Shown here in pieces: positions 1-7,505 of a stretch of DNA of 64,000 nt. Within the stretch, counting starts at the first letter, position 1. Every line of letters starts with the position of its first letter. Position numbers and translations under genes: made by a program. Origin of the DNA: Dehalococcoidia bacterium (GTDB lineage Bacteria > Chloroflexota > Dehalococcoidia > Dehalococcoidales > UBA3254); contig JANYAV010000025.1 in assembly GCA_025361145.1 (NCBI GenBank), positions 1 to 64,000 on the forward strand, in the 5' to 3' direction. The notes below the pieces were generated by a model that saw only the letters and a list, made by a program, of their open reading frames with translations, did not search any database and was not told the origin of the DNA.

Positions 1-90
1 ACCCGAGAAAGCGCTGCAATAGTAGCCATGTTTGCGAGCGTTCTGGTTGCCTGGCTGACCCCCGCGTGGTCGTTTGATGTCTTTACTCAT
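1..90 (-). CDS. N-terminal fragment of a small basic protein (partial, runs off the left edge)
   Basis: Too short for the ORF track. Reading the minus strand from the ATG at 90 gives about 30 residues, starting MSKDIKRPRGGQPGNQNARK and continuing HGYYCSAFSG. A GGAGGA ribosome binding site lies 6-8 bases upstream. The RGGQPGNxNAxKHGxYS pattern is the N-terminus of a family of small phage- or mobile-element-associated proteins, often called hypothetical and sometimes compared to small terminase-like DNA-binding proteins. The rest of the gene is outside the window, so no function can be assigned. The start and frame are well supported; the family link is from pattern memory only. Confidence 0.6.
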   Translation of the reverse strand, partial: MSKDIKRPRGGQPGNQNARKHGYYCSAFSG

Positions 91-174
91 GCACTTTTCC
101 TCCAACATAAATATAATATAGAACATTTGAGCTAATTGCAAGTGACAAATTTGTCAACAGAATGCAAGCACCAG

Positions 175-312
175 CTTAAACCTTAAAGCTCAAAGCTATA
201 AGAATAGATGAGAGAGACGAGACAGCCCTGCAAGGTCCGTCCTTGCAGACGTAAAGAGGTAGAGAAGAGGAGGAATTGGACAACAAAAAGGTGAGACCCT
301 GCAAGGTGTCAA
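175..312. repeat. Composite palindromic repeat, copy 1 (CTGCAAGG hairpin plus AAGGTGAGACC motif)
   Basis: A perfect inverted repeat CTGCAAGG-TCCGT-CCTTGCAG lies at 228-248 and is followed by ACGTAAAG. About 30 bases further on come TGGACAA and AAGGTGAGACCCTGCAAGGTG. The same ordered parts recur at 40465-40594 and, partly, at 42267-42360. The left flank (179-201) is low-complexity DNA built from AAAGCT words, which also occurs near 37438, 54858 and 56933. No coding function is apparent; ORF 196..486 crosses it and is judged spurious. Confidence 0.7.
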
Positions 313-322
313 CTTTTTCAGA

Positions 323-1162
323 CTATTTATCACCTGGAAATTTCGGTGTTTTGAGCGGTAAATAATTTTCTGCGGTAATAACCTTTTTCCCTGTTTTCTT
401 TTCCAGCTCCAGCCTGGCATTTTTAGCAATCTTGCCGCCCTTCTTTCCAGCCGCTTTGTTTTCCGGCAAACCAGTGGCTTGCACACTTTCCGCTATCCGG
501 CGGGTGGAAAGTTCAGCCAGAGCGCTGAAGATCAATTCTGCTTCATTCATATGATCCCGCAAGTTCTGAGTCTTTAAGCCTTTAAGGCTTTTGTGATGCT
601 TAACAGAGACTCCTGACCACTCCTGATGAATAATGTTGGTGAGTATGGCAAACTCTTCACCTTCTTTGATATCATGAGTTTTCCAGTAGTCGGTCAGCTT
701 ATTACGGGTTTCCTGTCCCAGCATACGCTGCTGAATCCACTTTTCGCTGCGTCCGTGCTTACGCCAGGTTTCCCTGGCCCGATCCAGCGAACGAGATGGG
801 TCTGCCATTTCCTGCATACGCTCATAGCCCACTTTAGCCAACCAGAGTTTGATCGGTTCGGCTTTAGGACTGGGAACGGACTGAATCAATCGTAAGAGGG
901 TTTCGGCGTTGGCGGCGTCTGTAAGACGAAGCTTGCCATCCTGGGCTATCATTTTCAACCGGTTACATTTTGTAACCGATTCACTGCCTTCTTTTTTAAG
1001 CCTGTTTTTCAAGACTTTCCAATAGTTTCTGGCAGCTTGATAATCCGGCTGCTGTATCAATACCTGGATAATATCCACGACTGAAAAATACCAGGTCTCG
1101 GTTTTTTCATCGTAAAACCGCCTAATTTTGTGTTCTTCAAAGATAGCGATATCATTATTCAT
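323..1162 (-). CDS. Bro-N domain protein (phage antirepressor / DinD-like)
   Basis: 279 residues. The N-terminal ~110 residues (IAIFEEHKIRRFYDEKTETW, then a VVDIIQVL helix and YWKVLKNRL) match the Bro-N domain of baculovirus BRO proteins, phage antirepressors and DNA-damage-inducible protein D. The middle is helical and charged. The C-terminus, with RRIAESVQATGLPENK and a lysine-rich tail, is typical of chromosomal Bro-N proteins. Bro-N proteins bind nucleic acid, and many act as antirepressors or in damage responses; the target here is unknown. The ATG at 1162 has GGAG at a good distance. It lies between a partial phage-type gene and a truncated HAD gene, so the neighbourhood is accessory. 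Domain assignment is fairly sure; the role is inferred. Confidence 0.8.
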   Translation of the reverse strand: MNNDIAIFEEHKIRRFYDEKTETWYFSVVDIIQVLIQQPDYQAARNYWKVLKNRLKKEGSESVTKCNRLKMIAQDGKLRLTDAANAETLLRLIQSVPSPKAEPIKLWLAKVGYERMQEMADPSRSLDRARETWRKHGRSEKWIQQRMLGQETRNKLTDYWKTHDIKEGEEFAILTNIIHQEWSGVSVKHHKSLKGLKTQNLRDHMNEAELIFSALAELSTRRIAESVQATGLPENKAAGKKGGKIAKNARLELEKKTGKKVITAENYLPLKTPKFPGDK

Positions 1163-1253
1163 AATATTCTCCGAAAATAATTCCGTTGTTTCTAAAAGAT
1201 GGATTCTTTAGAAATCTCGTAAAGGTGTTCAAATGGTTGAGGCAATTACGCGC

Positions 1254-1270
1254 ACAAGGTCTCACCTTGT
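1254..1270. repeat. AAGGT-CTC-ACCTT hairpin at the 3' end of the HAD fragment
   Basis: ACAAGGT-CTC-ACCTTGT is a perfect 7-bp inverted repeat with a 3-base loop, and further pairs (GCG/GCG) can be drawn outside it. The same CTC-loop hairpin recurs at 37745-37759 and 37777-37792 and, in shorter form, at 5914-5926 and 6845-6857. It sits exactly where the HAD reading frame loses similarity to its family. Confidence 0.75.
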
Positions 1271-1465
1271 ATGCGTACAAAGCATCAGGTTCATATAGGT
1301 TAAAACGCCATCGGCTTCGTGCTGGACAGCCAGATGCTCAGACTCTTGCCAAAACTTTTTAGGGGTGATACCAATATCGGGGAGAAAGGAATGCTCCTGC
1401 ATATTGCCGGGAGCCAGAGTTCCATCAAAATCATAGGCTAGAGCTACAACAGGTTTTTTACGCAA
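1262..1465 (-). pseudogene. Truncated HAD-family hydrolase (N-terminal 60 residues only)
   Basis: The first ~60 residues contain the HAD motif I AYDFDGTLAPGNMQEHSFL followed by ITPKKFW and EADGVLTYMNLML. This matches the start of HAD hydrolases that are usually ~250-300 residues long. The frame then reads CTHTR and stops inside the palindromic repeat at 1254-1270. Motifs II-IV are absent, so the product cannot be an active phosphatase. The TTG start at 1465 is chosen because GAGGTG lies about 8 bases upstream. I infer that a repeat insertion or a deletion ending at the repeat removed the rest of the gene; no downstream remnant is visible before the Bro-N gene. Confidence 0.75.
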
Positions 1466-1485
1466 AATGCGTCACCTCAAAAATG

Positions 1486-4400
1486 TTAAATATTTTCAAT
1501 AATTTTAATTTCATCATCAGTTAAACCATAAAGCTTATATATGATCTGATCAATTAATTCGTCGGTCAATTTAATACTCGTTATTAGGGGGGCTAACAAA
1601 GTCATTGCTTTATTGAATTCCTGTAAAATGATATTCCGATTGTCTGATGGGCAAGGATCAGGGATTACTTTATTTTCTTTTAATACCTTTTCCAAATTTT
1701 CGAAACTGTAATCGTAAAAACGACGTAGTTTGGTCTTGTTCTTTTGTTCTTCAACCGGAGATTTCAATATTTCAGCCTCTAGCCATTCTAGAAAATCTTT
1801 AATAATGCTCAGTTTCTCATTATTTAAATGCAACATTTCTTTGGCAAGATAAACTAATAAATCATAAACAACATCTGACTGTTCACTTTTAATATCTGGT
1901 AAACCATCTGAATTTAATGGCAGTCTTTCTCCTACAAAACTCAGAATGTTTTCCAATGCCGAAGTTTCAAGGTATTCTTGATAGAATTTTGTCCCTTGAT
2001 TAACTAACATATTACGTATTTTGTTTAATGTTCTGAATTTAATAGTTCGAATTGGTAGGTTATCTAATTCATTTGTTGATACATTGTTGTTCGAGCTTGT
2101 TAATTGAAACCGCCAGTTGAGCAAATGAGAATTTATTAAAGTAAGTAAATAATACAACTTATTTTTATCATTACCAGACACAGAATTAGTCGAATCTGCA
2201 AAATATACTTTTCTCTCGATAAAAGTTGCGGTTAGTCTAACTTTATCGTCTATACCTGTGATCCGCTGTATTCCCAAACGAAAACTTGGTGGTACCTTCT
2301 TAGTTTTAACATTTTGTAAAAAGAGCTCCTCATTAAACCATTGTTTTTCACCTTGACTTAGATACCAGTTCTCCGAATATTTAGAAATTTCGACTCCTTT
2401 TATCATTTCACGATGCAAAGGATTGGTTGTGATATATTCCAAAAAGATTGTCTGATTTATTTCTCCACGAGTAAGATTACCCAAATCGCTGATATGTTGG
2501 GATGGCACTTTGCTATGTATCTTCAGCGCAATTATCCATTCACTTTGATCCATCAAGGGTATAGGCACACCATCAGCATCTATAGTCTTGATTTCAGTTA
2601 ATAAAGCTGTTAATTTTTTAGGATTATTTATTAATGCTTTCCCGGGATATACACTCAAAGATAAACTCAGCGTAGGTCCGGGTTTGCCCGCTATAACAAT
2701 ACAAGTGGATAGTTTAGCATCTTGAAATACTCTATTATTCGCATCATCTTTTTGAGGAAAACATTCTAAAGTGTGAATCTTATATTCATTTAGCAGAAAT
2801 TTTCGTGTTCTCGAACAACTATAATCATTTGCGATTGCTAAAGGAATAATGTTTCCAAAAAAGCCTCCATTTTTTAATAAATAGTTATTTAGAACAATAA
2901 ATGGTCTGAAAAGATTGACTTTGCCGCCAAGCGAATCATAGTAGATGGGATTTGTTTCAAGATAATGTGCAAGTTCTAAATGAGGATTGTCTTCGCCTAG
3001 GCGCTCTTTTTCTAAAACATCATAAGGGGGATTTCCGATGACCGCATCAAAACCAGAAGATTGTTTATAAACACCTTGTTCATCGTAAAAGACCTCGGGG
3101 AATTCTAATTCCCAATGAAAGAAGTGGCTTTCGATAGACATGTTACGAGCTTTTTGTATTTTTTCTTTCTGAATTAAACTATCCCAATCTTGATTTGGCG
3201 ATTGTAAATTTAGTGCTAAGGTATTATATTCTCCCCAGTCGACACTCCTACCAAAATAAGTACTAACCCAAAGATCGGCCAACAGTCCGAAACGCTCAAT
3301 TGTAGTTTGAAAATTGTTTTCCCATTTCTGTTTGTTGTGGATGTCTTCCAAAGTCTCAGACGCCAATTCCGCAATCATCGCTCGGTTTTTCAGTAAAATT
3401 ATAAGCTTCTGCTTGAAAGCTCCCTCGAATTGGCCTATTTGAACTGGAGCTCTAGTAGGGTCAATCTTCGCCTTTTTCTTTTTAGAAGGTACTCCCAGAA
3501 TCTCATCCAAATCAGATATCTTGGCTCCGATTAAACTATTCCCGCATTTGAGATGATGATTTAAAAACGACAGCGGTTTTGACTTTGCCATAGTGCTTAG
3601 CCAAAGAGTCAGTTTAGCCAATTCAACGGCAAGTGGATTTAAATCTACTCCATAAATGCAGCTTTCCACTACGCGACGGCGATAATATATGATTTCCGCT
3701 TCTTCATCTAAATCCGTAGAGGACTCAATGGAAGGGTCTGATGCGATAGCCATAGCAATAAAATCAGTAGCTCTGGTGAGAAAATGACCGCTGCCCATGG
3801 CCGGATCAAGTATTTTTAGAGACAAATATGGTTCAAGCATTCGTTTTGATATCTTACTGATCTCTTTATCATATTTTTCAAGCGGTTCCAGACCCTGCTT
3901 TTGTCTTTTCAATTCTTGCCATTTCTTGATTTCTACATCAACTTGCGGTTTTAAGTATTTTGCTTTGACTTGAGCCTCTTTGATTAAAACATCAAGAGTG
4001 TTTTCTATAATGAAGTTAACGATATATTCAGGTGTATAGTATGAACCACTGGACTTCCGTTCGCCCTTAATATTTACCAAATATAATTCATTTTTATGAC
4101 AAATTACCCTTTTAGTTGGGTTGCTTTTAGCTGGAGCATATTTCGTGCCATTTTTTTCTTTTATTTCGACTAAGTCTTCTGATGCTATAGCTGGTTTAAA
4201 TTCCAATAAACCCTCATAGATACTACCTAAATGCCTCTCCGATAGAGTATTGTAGTCCACCAATACCTCAAAACCCAGCTCTTTATCCATAACCCATGCC
4301 AGATGTCTAAGAGTTTTTACAAGATAAAAGTCGGCAATGGTAGTATTTTTTATAAAGGGATGCTCAGCAGAGTCAAAAAGGCCTCCATTATATTCAGGTA

Positions 4401-5481
4401 CATTCAAACTAGAATCACCGCTATCTATCAGCTTAAATAAGTTAATCAGACTTTGATAATAATTTGTTGATTTGTAGCTAAATGAAAGGTTTTTCTTTTC
4501 AGCGTCCTCTATTTTTAGAATGATACTACGGATACTATAAGTGTCTCTATAGCTATGATTTTCGGTTAAAGGCAATAAATCGCGAGCTTCTGCATAAAAA
4601 ACAAAGAGTAATCGGTAAAGGAACGTAAGAGAGTTATCATAAATCTGCTTCAAAGCTGATTCATCCATCTGTTCAGGTTTGAAATTGGCTGCAAAACCTT
4701 GGCAAATTAACTGGACAACTTCATAGGCACGCTCTTTAATGTTATTCTCAAGTTCAACAGCATACTCGCTACTATTTTCAAAGATATAGTCCAATAGGGT
4801 TTTATTATTGGCGTCGGTTAACAACGAGTTTTTGCGAAAGAAAAGATAAAAATATTTTAACGCATTAACAGACGACTCCAATAATTGAACAACATCCACC
4901 TCATAATATTGAGCGATAGGCATTTGGGCCCTAGATGTATATAAACGCCATTGACGTCCATTGGTAAGAATTCCCCAGGTGGTTTTAGTACCTATCAAAT
5001 AATTTACAATCTGAAATGATGGATTCTTATTTGTATACGTGTCTTTAGTGTTGTGTTTACTTTTGTCTAAATTACGTTCCCAATACTTAGCATCAGCAAT
5101 TCCGATACTCTGCCTGTAATCAGTTTCACCTTGTTTGATGTGTGCGTTTTCAGCTATGACTTTATTAGGGAATAAAGCATAATCAGGTGTTCCGGAATTC
5201 GCAGCAGGTTGAACAACATAGCAATCTGAATAGCCTAATAAATCAAGGACCGGTTTGATAAATTTCTGTTCAGTTTGAGCTTCATTATATTTTGATAGAT
5301 GGGGTTTTTGAGATTCGTAAAGGGCAAGTAATTTTTGGTGAAACTCATTAAGATTTTGATCCGTTTTCCATTCAGCGCGGTTCGGTAAACGGGATTGAAG
5401 ATAATGATCTGAGAATAAGCCGCTGTTGATAAAATATTTTTCAGGAGTTTTGGCGACTTTTATTTCGGGGATATCGGACAT
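1486..5481 (-). CDS. Type IIG-like restriction-modification protein (Eco57I-class N6-adenine methyltransferase with nuclease-like N-terminus)
   Basis: 1331 residues. The N-terminal region has a PD-(D/E)xK-like arrangement: TPDYAL near residue 97 and IADAKYW near 129, as in nuclease domains fused to methylases. The SAM-binding motif I ILDPAMGSGHFL is near residue 558 and the catalytic motif IV NPPYDVL near 815, diagnostic of N6-adenine methyltransferases of the gamma (Eco57I) class. The C-terminal ~400 residues would be the target recognition part. Length and domain order fit a single-chain enzyme that both methylates and cuts DNA. No separate specificity or restriction gene is adjacent, consistent with a stand-alone system. 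The ATG at 5481 has AGGA upstream. It is AT-rich compared with housekeeping neighbours, suggesting acquisition. The nuclease call is the weaker part. Confidence 0.85.
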   Translation of the reverse strand: MSDIPEIKVAKTPEKYFINSGLFSDHYLQSRLPNRAEWKTDQNLNEFHQKLLALYESQKPHLSKYNEAQTEQKFIKPVLDLLGYSDCYVVQPAANSGTPDYALFPNKVIAENAHIKQGETDYRQSIGIADAKYWERNLDKSKHNTKDTYTNKNPSFQIVNYLIGTKTTWGILTNGRQWRLYTSRAQMPIAQYYEVDVVQLLESSVNALKYFYLFFRKNSLLTDANNKTLLDYIFENSSEYAVELENNIKERAYEVVQLICQGFAANFKPEQMDESALKQIYDNSLTFLYRLLFVFYAEARDLLPLTENHSYRDTYSIRSIILKIEDAEKKNLSFSYKSTNYYQSLINLFKLIDSGDSSLNVPEYNGGLFDSAEHPFIKNTTIADFYLVKTLRHLAWVMDKELGFEVLVDYNTLSERHLGSIYEGLLEFKPAIASEDLVEIKEKNGTKYAPAKSNPTKRVICHKNELYLVNIKGERKSSGSYYTPEYIVNFIIENTLDVLIKEAQVKAKYLKPQVDVEIKKWQELKRQKQGLEPLEKYDKEISKISKRMLEPYLSLKILDPAMGSGHFLTRATDFIAMAIASDPSIESSTDLDEEAEIIYYRRRVVESCIYGVDLNPLAVELAKLTLWLSTMAKSKPLSFLNHHLKCGNSLIGAKISDLDEILGVPSKKKKAKIDPTRAPVQIGQFEGAFKQKLIILLKNRAMIAELASETLEDIHNKQKWENNFQTTIERFGLLADLWVSTYFGRSVDWGEYNTLALNLQSPNQDWDSLIQKEKIQKARNMSIESHFFHWELEFPEVFYDEQGVYKQSSGFDAVIGNPPYDVLEKERLGEDNPHLELAHYLETNPIYYDSLGGKVNLFRPFIVLNNYLLKNGGFFGNIIPLAIANDYSCSRTRKFLLNEYKIHTLECFPQKDDANNRVFQDAKLSTCIVIAGKPGPTLSLSLSVYPGKALINNPKKLTALLTEIKTIDADGVPIPLMDQSEWIIALKIHSKVPSQHISDLGNLTRGEINQTIFLEYITTNPLHREMIKGVEISKYSENWYLSQGEKQWFNEELFLQNVKTKKVPPSFRLGIQRITGIDDKVRLTATFIERKVYFADSTNSVSGNDKNKLYYLLTLINSHLLNWRFQLTSSNNNVSTNELDNLPIRTIKFRTLNKIRNMLVNQGTKFYQEYLETSALENILSFVGERLPLNSDGLPDIKSEQSDVVYDLLVYLAKEMLHLNNEKLSIIKDFLEWLEAEILKSPVEEQKNKTKLRRFYDYSFENLEKVLKENKVIPDPCPSDNRNIILQEFNKAMTLLAPLITSIKLTDELIDQIIYKLYGLTDDEIKIIENI

Positions 5482-5679
5482 TTAAAATTCCTTTTTCAAT
5501 CTATGAGAATATTTACCTGCTATTATAGGCTAGAAATAGTCCTGTGTGAAGAGGTCTATGGAAACAGAGTAAACACGAATTCTAACCTCTGGCTCTTGCT
5601 TGCACACAATAGATAGGAAATAAGCTGAGAGCATAGATGAGCTTCGAGGTGCGAGTTGCGAGTTTCGAGGTGAGCCCCT

Positions 5680-5788
5680 CCACCCTGAGATGCTTCGTCG
5701 GGCGATGCCCTCCTCCAGCATGACAGCAAAGCGGGATGAGAGTTAGCCCCATCACCCTAAGATGCTTCGCTTTGCTCCAGCATGACAG
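5680..5788. repeat. Two CACCCTGAGAT-type hairpin repeats (GCT/AGC stem variant)
   Basis: Copies at 5680-5726 and 5753-5788. The family consensus is CACCCTGAGATCCTTCG, a variable loop, then CTCCAGGATGACA. In both copies here the stem bases are GCT paired with AGC (AGATGCT...CCAGCATGA) instead of CCT/AGG, a paired change that keeps the hairpin. The first copy also has a longer loop with its own GGGC/GCCC inverted pair. Confidence 0.8.
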
Positions 5789-5964
5789 CGATGAAGTCGG
5801 GGTTTGGAGGAGAGGAGACGAGGGTTTCATAAGGTCGTACAGGATCGGTCTGACTGGTCGGACTAGTTGGACGGGTCGGACGGGACGATGTACTTACAGA
5901 CCAGAGTTTTTTAAAGGTCTCACCTTACTAGTTAGGAGAAAAGGACCGCAAGATGAGACCTTTA
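5753..5964. repeat. Left arm of a ~200-bp direct repeat flanking higBA
   Basis: Contains a CACCCTGAGAT-type hairpin followed by GAGGAGAGGAGAC, GGGTTTCATAAGGTCG, a run of TGGTCGGACTAGTTGGACGG, and AAGGTCTCACCTTACT ending at GATGAGACCTTT. The same ordered sequence with a few substitutions and indels occurs in the same orientation at 6697-6893, on the other side of the HigBA operon. The repeat is non-coding. Confidence 0.85.
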
Positions 5965-5983
5965 AGAAGAGAGAGACGCCTTT

Positions 5984-6268
5984 TCAGGCTTGATTATGTT
6001 TGTTGATTAAAGCTTTGTTGAGCTGATAATCTGTTTCCAGATTTAACCAGAAGCGCGCGGGAATCTCCGGCATGACTTCTTCCAATTGTATAGCTGTCTC
6101 GGCAGTGATGGCCTTCTTGCCTTTAATAATCTCATTGATGGTATTAATGGGCCTTCCCATTCTTTTAGCTAATTCTTTCTGAGAAAGTTCACGCGCCTGG
6201 ATCTCTTCCGCTAAAAATTCCCCGGGGGGAATAGCTATATCCGGATAAGCTGCAGTTTTAGTTACCAT
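5984..6268 (-). CDS. higA: HigA family antitoxin, copy 1
   Basis: 94 residues. PPGEFLAEEIQ, SQKELAKRMGRPINTINEII and KGKKAITAETAIQLE form the XRE-type helix-turn-helix of HigA antitoxins, followed by the usual FWLNLETDYQL. It neutralises the HigB mRNA interferase and represses its own operon. The track lists a 129-residue ORF, but the real start is the internal ATG at 6268: GGAGG lies just upstream, and the second copy (56168..56452) starts at the same point. It overlaps the end of higB by 11 bases, so translation is probably coupled. Protein identity to copy 2 is nearly complete. Confidence 0.92.
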   Translation of the reverse strand: MVTKTAAYPDIAIPPGEFLAEEIQARELSQKELAKRMGRPINTINEIIKGKKAITAETAIQLEEVMPEIPARFWLNLETDYQLNKALINKHNQA

Positions 6269-6554
6269 GATAATCCTCCACGTCCATGATGCGGACGGTG
6301 TCTTCCGTGATTTTTTCGATGATGAGCCGGAAATTTCCGGTGAGTATGATAGCGTATTGTCCGGCGCGATCACCTTTTAGAGGATGTAACCGTAAAGCTT
6401 GAAAACCGAACAATTGGGAGAATTTAGGTGCTGCTCTGATGACAAGTATGCGTTGAATATATTTACGTCCGATTGGGACACCCAACTGCCGGCTGGCCTG
6501 GGAAAGGCTGATGCTGGCTTCGGCTAAACGGTTATTTGAGAATTCTATATTCAC
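6258..6554 (-). CDS. higB: HigB-type toxin (RelE/ParE superfamily mRNA interferase), copy 1
   Basis: 98 residues. The C-terminal half, LHPLKGDRAGQYAIILTGNFRLII then VEDYHGN, matches the plasmid-maintenance killer (HigB) family, which cuts mRNA on the ribosome. The GTG at 6554 is taken as the start; copy 2 has a conserved GTG here, and its upstream ATG adds four residues. It is the first gene of the operon, behind a consensus promoter at 6574-6602. The pair may stabilise the adjacent RM gene or repeat region; that is inference. Confidence 0.9.
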   Translation of the reverse strand: MNIEFSNNRLAEASISLSQASRQLGVPIGRKYIQRILVIRAAPKFSQLFGFQALRLHPLKGDRAGQYAIILTGNFRLIIEKITEDTVRIMDVEDYHGN

Positions 6555-6573
6555 CCTTACACCCTATGGACTA

Positions 6574-6602
6574 ATATTATGCCAGACAAAAGGCGTTGTC
6601 AA
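6574..6602 (-). promoter_or_regulatory. Sigma70-type promoter of higBA copy 1
   Basis: On the minus strand, TTGACA (6597-6602) is followed by a 17-base spacer and TAATAT (6574-6579), about 20 bases before the higB start. The segment is conserved in copy 2, so the promoter belongs to the duplicated unit. Confidence 0.75.
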
Positions 6603-6696
6603 GCGCGGCGGAGGGGGAGGACGGTTCAAACGGATGTAATTGGTAACTAGTAATGAGTAGTTTGGGGAACTAGCCTGCGACGTGATCAGACCATGC

Positions 6697-6896
6697 CACC
6701 CCCTGAGATCCTTCGCTTCGCTCCAGGATGACAACGATGAGGAGAGGAGACCGGGGTTTCATAAGGTCGGACAGGATCAGTCTGACTGGTCGGACTAGTT
6801 GGACGGGTCGGACGGGACGATGTACTTACAGACCAGAGTTTTTTAAGGTCTCACCTTACTATAAAGGAGAGAAGGAACGCAAGATGAGACCTTTAA
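6697..6896. repeat. Right arm of the ~200-bp direct repeat flanking higBA
   Basis: Begins with CACCCCCTGAGATCCTTCGCT...CCAGGATGACA at 6697-6733 (CCT/AGG stem form), then GGAGAGGAGACC and the same TGGTCGGACTAGTTGGACGG stretch as at 5753-5964. It ends with GATGAGACCTTTAA at the iorB stop codon (6897-6899), so its end abuts the coding region. The rest of 6603-6696 is low-complexity DNA. Confidence 0.85.
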
Positions 6897-7505
6897 CTAG
6901 AGCTTACAGCAGGCTTGATAACCGAGGTCGAAGGCTTTTAAGTTGGCTTCGACCGCTTTAGCCGGGACTCTTTCCTTGATGACCTCTTTGATCAATTCCT
7001 GACTGATCGGCATCTTACCGCTGCCGAAGAGGGTGCCCATCATGACCACGTTGGTGGCCTGCCGGTTGCCCGCCTTCTCAGCTAACTCTACTGCGTCCAC
7101 CGTGATCACATCGGGTGTTACCGCCAGTAATCTCTTCTTGATTTCCGCTAGCGCGGGATAGGTGCTCTTGCCCATGGAAACTGTGGCTGGTATGATCTGG
7201 CGAATGTTGAGCACCACTGAACTGTTTTTATGCAAATACTGGATATTGCGCAAGCCTTCGCTGGGTTCCAGCGCAATCAAGATATCACATTTGCCTTCTG
7301 AGGTCATGGGCGCTTCTACATCACTGCCCAGCCGGATATTGCTGAAGACCGAGCCGCCCCTCTGGGCCATGCCCAGCACTTCCGATCCTCTGACCTTCAG
7401 TCCCGCCCTAACTGCTGCTGTGCCTAAGACTTCGCTCATCAGAACCACGCCCTGACCACCTACACCGGACATGATAATATTCAACTCTTTAACTGCCGCT
7501 GCCAT
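6897..7505 (-). CDS. iorB: Indolepyruvate:ferredoxin oxidoreductase, beta subunit
   Basis: 202 residues, the usual length. NIIMSGVGGQGVVLMSEVLG near the N-terminus is the characteristic start of the gamma-type 2-oxoacid:ferredoxin oxidoreductase subunit, and RGSEVLGMAQRGGSVFSNIR is the conserved follow-up. With IorA it oxidatively decarboxylates aryl pyruvates (transaminated Trp, Phe, Tyr) to aryl-CoA with reduction of ferredoxin in the cytoplasm; it can run in reverse. It starts immediately after the iorA stop and is clearly cotranscribed. Its stop codon abuts the direct-repeat arm. Confidence 0.93.
   Translation of the reverse strand: MAAAVKELNIIMSGVGGQGVVLMSEVLGTAAVRAGLKVRGSEVLGMAQRGGSVFSNIRLGSDVEAPMTSEGKCDILIALEPSEGLRNIQYLHKNSSVVLNIRQIIPATVSMGKSTYPALAEIKKRLLAVTPDVITVDAVELAEKAGNRQATNVVMMGTLFGSGKMPISQELIKEVIKERVPAKAVEANLKAFDLGYQACCKL

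Larger units (their letters stand above)
5482..5983. other. Intergenic repeat cluster between the RM gene and higA
   Basis: 500 bases without a credible gene. It holds two CACCCTGAGATGCTTCG-type hairpins (5680-5726 and 5753-5788), low-complexity GCGAGTTTCGAG words, and the first arm of a long direct repeat (5753-5964). ORFs 5530..5721, 5582..5830 and 5736..5993 lie in it, but they lack ribosome binding sites and change frame between repeat copies. Confidence 0.8.

Noticed and set aside
196-486. ORF 196..486 and other short ORFs opposite real genes
   Set aside because: Shadows in alternative frames or antisense of recognised genes and repeats; no start signals or family features.
6268-6373. 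129-residue form of HigA (copy 1)
   Set aside because: The extra N-terminal residues are an out-of-frame reading of higB; copy 2 and the SD support the internal ATG.
5736-6961. ORFs 5736..5993 and 6728..6961 encode similar peptides (GLTGRTSWTGRTGRCTYRPEFFK) and could be a duplicated small gene
   Set aside because: They are translations of the direct-repeat arms, lack ribosome binding sites, and their ends differ because of indels.
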